Below, in pieces: positions 60,815-64,000 of a stretch of 64,000 nucleotides of DNA. The stretch covers positions 1-64,000 of the forward strand of contig NZ_MZMV01000019.1 of the NCBI RefSeq assembly GCF_002210435.1, written 5' to 3'. The position numbers were made by a program, and so were the translations under genes. The DNA comes from Micromonospora wenchangensis (GTDB lineage Bacteria > Actinomycetota > Actinomycetes > Mycobacteriales > Micromonosporaceae). Under the pieces are notes generated by a model. The model ran no database searches, was not told the DNA's origin, and was given only the letters and a program-made list of their open reading frames with translations. The stretch's first letter is position 1, and every line of letters starts with the position of its first letter.

Positions 60815-62136
60815 ACCGGCTCCGTCCGGACCGGGGTGAGGGCGGACAGCGGGCCGGCGATCCGTTCGGCGTCACCGAGCACCACGAACACCGCCCGCGC
60901 CGGGGCGAGGTAGCGGGCACCCACCTCGGCGACGTCGTCGACGGTGACCTTCGCCAGCCGGGCGGCGTGCTCGGCGAGGAAGTCCAGCCGCAGCCGGTTA
61001 CCCGCGTACGCACTGGTCAGCGCGGCCAGCCCGGCCTGGGTGGAGATGCCGAGCTGGAGGGTGCCCAGGGCGTACTGGCGGGCCTGCTCCAGCTCGTCCG
61101 CCCCGGGCGGCACCGACGCCAGCCGGCCCAGCTCGTACGTGGTCTCCAGCAGGGCCGGCCCGGTCACCTCGGTGGCCACCTCGGCCCCGGCGACCAGCAC
61201 CGACCCGGCCACCGAGTGCTCGACCGACGAGTGCGGGCCGTAGGTGTACCCCTTGTCCTCCCGGATGTTCTCCGTCCAGCGGGACGAGAAGTACCCCCCG
61301 AAGATCAGGTTCGCCAGTTGCAGCGCGGCATGGTCCGGATGGGTACGCGGCACCGCCGGCAACGCGATCCGCAGCGAGGACTGCACCGAACCGGGCCGGT
61401 CCACCAGCAGCAGCGGACCGGGTTCCAGCGGCGGCGCGGGCGGCAGCTCGACGCCCCGGCTGTCCCCCGTCCAGGCGCCCAACGCCTTCTCCGCCGCGTC
61501 CAGCGCGCGTTCCGGCTGCACGTCGCCGACCAGCACCAGCACCGCCTCGGCCGGGTGCACCCGCTCGGCGTGCAGCCGGCGCAGCGCCGCCGGCCGGACC
61601 GCGCGCACCTGGTCCGGCTCCGGGGTCTGCACCGCGTACGGGTGCCGGCCGTACATCCGCCGCAGCAGCGCCGTCCGGGCCAGGTGGGCGGGCTGGCTCA
61701 GCGCCACCTGGATGCGGTCCACCAGCCGGTCCCGCTCGGTCTGCACCCAGTCGGCCGGGTAGCTGGCGTCGGTCAGCACGTCGGCCAGGATCTCCAGCAT
61801 CCGGTCCAGCCCGGTGACCAGGCCCGCGCCGGAGAGCATCAGCCGGTCCGGGTCCGCCCCGGCCGAGAGCCCGCCGCCGACCTTCTGCAACTCGGCGGCG
61901 ATCTCGGTGGCGGTACGGGTGCCGGTGCCGGCCAGCACCGTCTCGGCGAGCATCGCGCCCCGGGCCAGGTGGGTCCGGCCGAACGGCATCCACAGCCGCA
62001 GCTCGACCAGGGGTACGGCGGGCCGGCGGACCGCGATCACGGTGAGCCCGTTCGGGAGCCGCCGCTCGGCCTGCCGGGGCAGCTTCAGCCGCCGGTTCGG
62101 ACCCAACGGCGGAAGTGCCCGGTTGGCGGTGGTCAT
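60811..62136 (-). CDS. M16 peptidase-like protein, non-catalytic partner
   Basis: 441 residues. The M16 fold is clear (LPNGLTVIAVRRPAVPLVELRLW, AEAVLVLVGDVQPE, IFGGYFSSRWTENIREDKGYTY). The HxxEH zinc site is replaced: the matching helix reads AMLAETVLAGTGTRT. It retains the Arg/Tyr substrate-binding pair near RWTENIREDKGYTY. This is the standard partner of a catalytic M16 subunit, encoded immediately upstream with a 4-base overlap. Confidence 0.92.
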   Translation of the reverse strand: MTTANRALPPLGPNRRLKLPRQAERRLPNGLTVIAVRRPAVPLVELRLWMPFGRTHLARGAMLAETVLAGTGTRTATEIAAELQKVGGGLSAGADPDRLMLSGAGLVTGLDRMLEILADVLTDASYPADWVQTERDRLVDRIQVALSQPAHLARTALLRRMYGRHPYAVQTPEPDQVRAVRPAALRRLHAERVHPAEAVLVLVGDVQPERALDAAEKALGAWTGDSRGVELPPAPPLEPGPLLLVDRPGSVQSSLRIALPAVPRTHPDHAALQLANLIFGGYFSSRWTENIREDKGYTYGPHSSVEHSVAGSVLVAGAEVATEVTGPALLETTYELGRLASVPPGADELEQARQYALGTLQLGISTQAGLAALTSAYAGNRLRLDFLAEHAARLAKVTVDDVAEVGARYLAPARAVFVVLGDAERIAGPLSALTPVRTEPV

Positions 62137-63443
62137 TTGGCACCTCCGGGGATGACCTCGATGGAGGCGCGGCGTTCCGGGCGCAGGGTGGCGGCGGCGG
62201 CGCGAACCTGGTCCTCGGTGACCTCGCCGACCAGCCGGGGCAGGTCGTTGAGCAGGCCCGGCTCGCCGCGCTGCTGTTCCAGCACCGCCATCCGCAGCGC
62301 CCGGCCGAGCACCGCGTCGGTGTCCCGGAGCAGGTGGGTGGCCATCCGTGCCTGGGTGCGGGCCAGTTCCCCGTCGGTCAGCCCGTCGGTGGCCAGCCGG
62401 TCCAGTTCCTCGTCGATGGTGCGCAGCGCCTTGTCCACGTCGCCACCGGGCGGCAGGTGCGCCTGGAGCAGCAGCGCGGTGGGGTCGCGGACGTCGAACG
62501 GGTCACCCATGAAACCGAGGTAGCCGCCGAGACCGGTGACGCTGCGGTCCCGCTGCACCATCCGCTCGACCAGCCGGGAGGCGTCCCCGTCGGTGAGCAC
62601 CTCGGCGAGCACCACGTAGGGCAGGTAGCCGGCGAAGTCGCCGACCGGGTCGGGCACCCGCCACGCCGAGGCCACCGCCGGCAGCGGCGCCAACTGGTCG
62701 GTGTACGAGGTGCGCCGTTCGACGGTCAGGTCGGGCTCGGTGAAGTCGGGGCGCTCCGGGGCGGGCCGGGCCGGCACGTCACCGAAGTGCCGTTCGACCA
62801 GGGTGGTCGCCTCCGCGACGTCGACGTCCCCGCTCACCGCGAGCACGGCGTTGCCGCTGGCGTAGTAGCGGCGGAAGAAGTCGGCGGCGTCGGCGACGGT
62901 GGCCGACTCCAGGTCGTCGAAGGAACCGTAGCCGTCGTGCGCGTTGGGGAAGGTGTCGAACATCACCGGCGGTAGGGTCAGCCAGGGGAACCCGCCGTAC
63001 GGCCGGTTGAGCACGTTGACCCGGATCTCCTCCTTGACCACGTCGACCTGGTTGCGCAGGTTCTCCTCGGTCAGCCGGGGGCCGCGCATCCGGTCGGCCT
63101 CCAGGAACAGCGCCCGTTCCAGGGCGTTGCCGGGCAGCGTCTCGTAGTAGTCGGTGTAGTCCAGGTGGGTGGAGCCGTTGAAGGTGCCGCCGGCACCCTG
63201 CACGTGCCGGAAGTGGGCCAGCTTCTCCAGGTTCTCCGAGCCCTGGAACATCAGGTGCTCGAAGAGGTGGGCGAAGCCGGTACGGCCCTGCGGCTCGGAG
63301 CGGATGCCGACGTCGTAGACCACCGCCACGCCGATCACCGAGGCGCTGCGGTCCGGGGTGAGCACCACCCGTAGGCCGTTGTCGAGGGTGAACCGCTCGA
63401 CCGGGTACTTCGTCGCTGGGATTCTCGCTCTCCGGGTCGGCAC
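62133..63443 (-). CDS. M16 zinc peptidase, catalytic subunit
   Basis: 436 residues. GTG start with TAGGGT (63451-63456) 7 bases upstream, so likely a leaderless message. Zinc site HLFEHLMFQGSE (HxxEH) with the downstream acidic ligand in FLEADRMRG. Overlaps the non-catalytic partner (ATGA); the three genes M16-M16-nudC form one operon. Processing peptidase-like; natural substrate unknown. Confidence 0.94.
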   Translation of the reverse strand: MPTRRARIPATKYPVERFTLDNGLRVVLTPDRSASVIGVAVVYDVGIRSEPQGRTGFAHLFEHLMFQGSENLEKLAHFRHVQGAGGTFNGSTHLDYTDYYETLPGNALERALFLEADRMRGPRLTEENLRNQVDVVKEEIRVNVLNRPYGGFPWLTLPPVMFDTFPNAHDGYGSFDDLESATVADAADFFRRYYASGNAVLAVSGDVDVAEATTLVERHFGDVPARPAPERPDFTEPDLTVERRTSYTDQLAPLPAVASAWRVPDPVGDFAGYLPYVVLAEVLTDGDASRLVERMVQRDRSVTGLGGYLGFMGDPFDVRDPTALLLQAHLPPGGDVDKALRTIDEELDRLATDGLTDGELARTQARMATHLLRDTDAVLGRALRMAVLEQQRGEPGLLNDLPRLVGEVTEDQVRAAAATLRPERRASIEVIPGGAK

Positions 63444-63497
63444 GTGATCGACCCTAGCGTGTCGTCACCGGTGACACGGCCGTCCTCGGCCTGCGTC

Positions 63498-64000
63498 TCA
63501 GTGCGACACCGCGACGGGCAGCGCGGTGACCCGGGGCAGCACCTCCGCGCCGACCCGTTCCGCCTCCTCGCGGTGCGGCCAGCCGGAGAGGATGAACTCG
63601 TCGACGCCGTTGTGGGCGTACTCGTCGATCCGGGCCGCGACCTCGGCGTAGCTGCCGACCAGGGCGGTGCCCGCGCCCTCGCGGACCAGGCCGATGCCGG
63701 CCCACAGGTTGGTCGCGACGGCGAGGCGTCCGCTGCCGCCGCCGTGCAGCGCGGTCATCCGGGCCTGGCCGACGGAGTCCATCCGGCCGAACCGGGCCTG
63801 GGCGGCGGCGATCCGCTCCGGGCTCATCCCGGCCCGCAGCCGGTCGGCCTCGGCCCACGCCTCGGCGGCGGTGTGCCGGGCGATGACGTGCAGCCGCAGC
63901 CCGGTGCGCAGGGTGCGCCCCAGCTCGGCGGCGCGGGCCCGGACCCGGGCCACCCGGGTGGCGATCGCCGCCGGCGGCTCGCCCCACATCAGGTACGCGT
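63498..64000 (-). CDS. LLM-type flavin-dependent monooxygenase, C-terminal part (5' end outside window)
   Basis: The frame runs off the right edge. Visible residues include [73 protein letters not shown]. These match alkanesulphonate monooxygenase (SsuD)-like enzymes that use reduced flavin to release sulphite from sulphonates. Convergence is not seen; the gene ends just before the M16 promoter region. Confidence 0.85.
   Translation of the reverse strand, partial: AYLMWGEPPAAIATRVARVRARAAELGRTLRTGLRLHVIARHTAAEAWAEADRLRAGMSPERIAAAQARFGRMDSVGQARMTALHGGGSGRLAVATNLWAGIGLVREGAGTALVGSYAEVAARIDEYAHNGVDEFILSGWPHREEAERVGAEVLPRVTALPVAVSH

Noticed and set aside
1..64000. CRISPR array, prophage or integrated plasmid
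   Set aside because: No regularly spaced short repeats, integrase, phage structural genes or attachment-site pair seen; the only mobile element recognised is the insertion sequence at 48.2-49.8 kb.

Overview
The window comes from a high-GC actinobacterium, most likely Micromonosporaceae (Micromonospora or a close relative). The evidence is strong G/C preference at third codon positions, frequent GTG starts, many 4-base ATGA/GTGA gene overlaps, an ESX-type (type VII) secretion system, WhiB and DUF397/DUF5753 regulators, mycoredoxin, and a gene order matching the mycobacterial Rv3193c-Rv3199c neighbourhood. The genus call is inference; no rRNA or typing gene is present.

1-2.5 kb: the 3' part of a family-2 glycosyltransferase gene overlapping a GH26-like glycosidase gene, probably an exopolysaccharide module. 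2.6-17 kb: ESX core genes eccE, an unknown partner, eccC, eccD, eccB and a mycosin, with a HEAT-repeat gene and a DUF3800 gene between them. The mycosin has lost all three catalytic residues, so it is a predicted pseudoprotease. SMI1/KNR4 (SUKH) and SseB-like genes and an MmpS-like lipoprotein gene follow.

17.5-35.7 kb: the ESX cargo region. On the minus strand, a YbaB-like protein and an ESX-target protein precede a 10.2-kb open frame encoding a polymorphic toxin. It has an N-terminal WXG100-like domain, a membrane segment, octapeptide repeats, Pro-rich linkers, a HELAES-type toxin domain, an HExxH domain, a GNAT-like domain and a C-terminal ADP-ribosyltransferase-like domain. A 75-residue gene in another frame lies inside it, suggesting that a toxin/immunity cassette was inserted and the frames then fused. 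Downstream are a candidate immunity gene and a set of small unknown genes that includes a tandem duplication. Two WXG100 genes and two larger ESX-associated proteins complete the region.

35.7-47.5 kb: housekeeping genes. These are purC, a sugar-binding lipoprotein, two tandem initiator tRNA genes within a 130-bp direct repeat, a SigE-type sigma factor with a membrane partner, a UPF0182 protein, a PDZ/Lon-like protease, a DUF2342 protein and a YgjP-like metallopeptidase.

47.5-64 kb: a DUF5679 gene, then a 1.58-kb insertion sequence flanked by two identical 39-bp copies of a terminator palindrome, then three DnaA-box-like sites, a ThiF-like gene, an ABC1 kinase, a small gene, whiB7 with a long attenuator-type leader, uvrD2, mrx1, an MFS exporter, a DUF5753/DUF397 pair, nudC, an M16 protease pair and the end of a flavin-dependent monooxygenase gene cut by the window edge.
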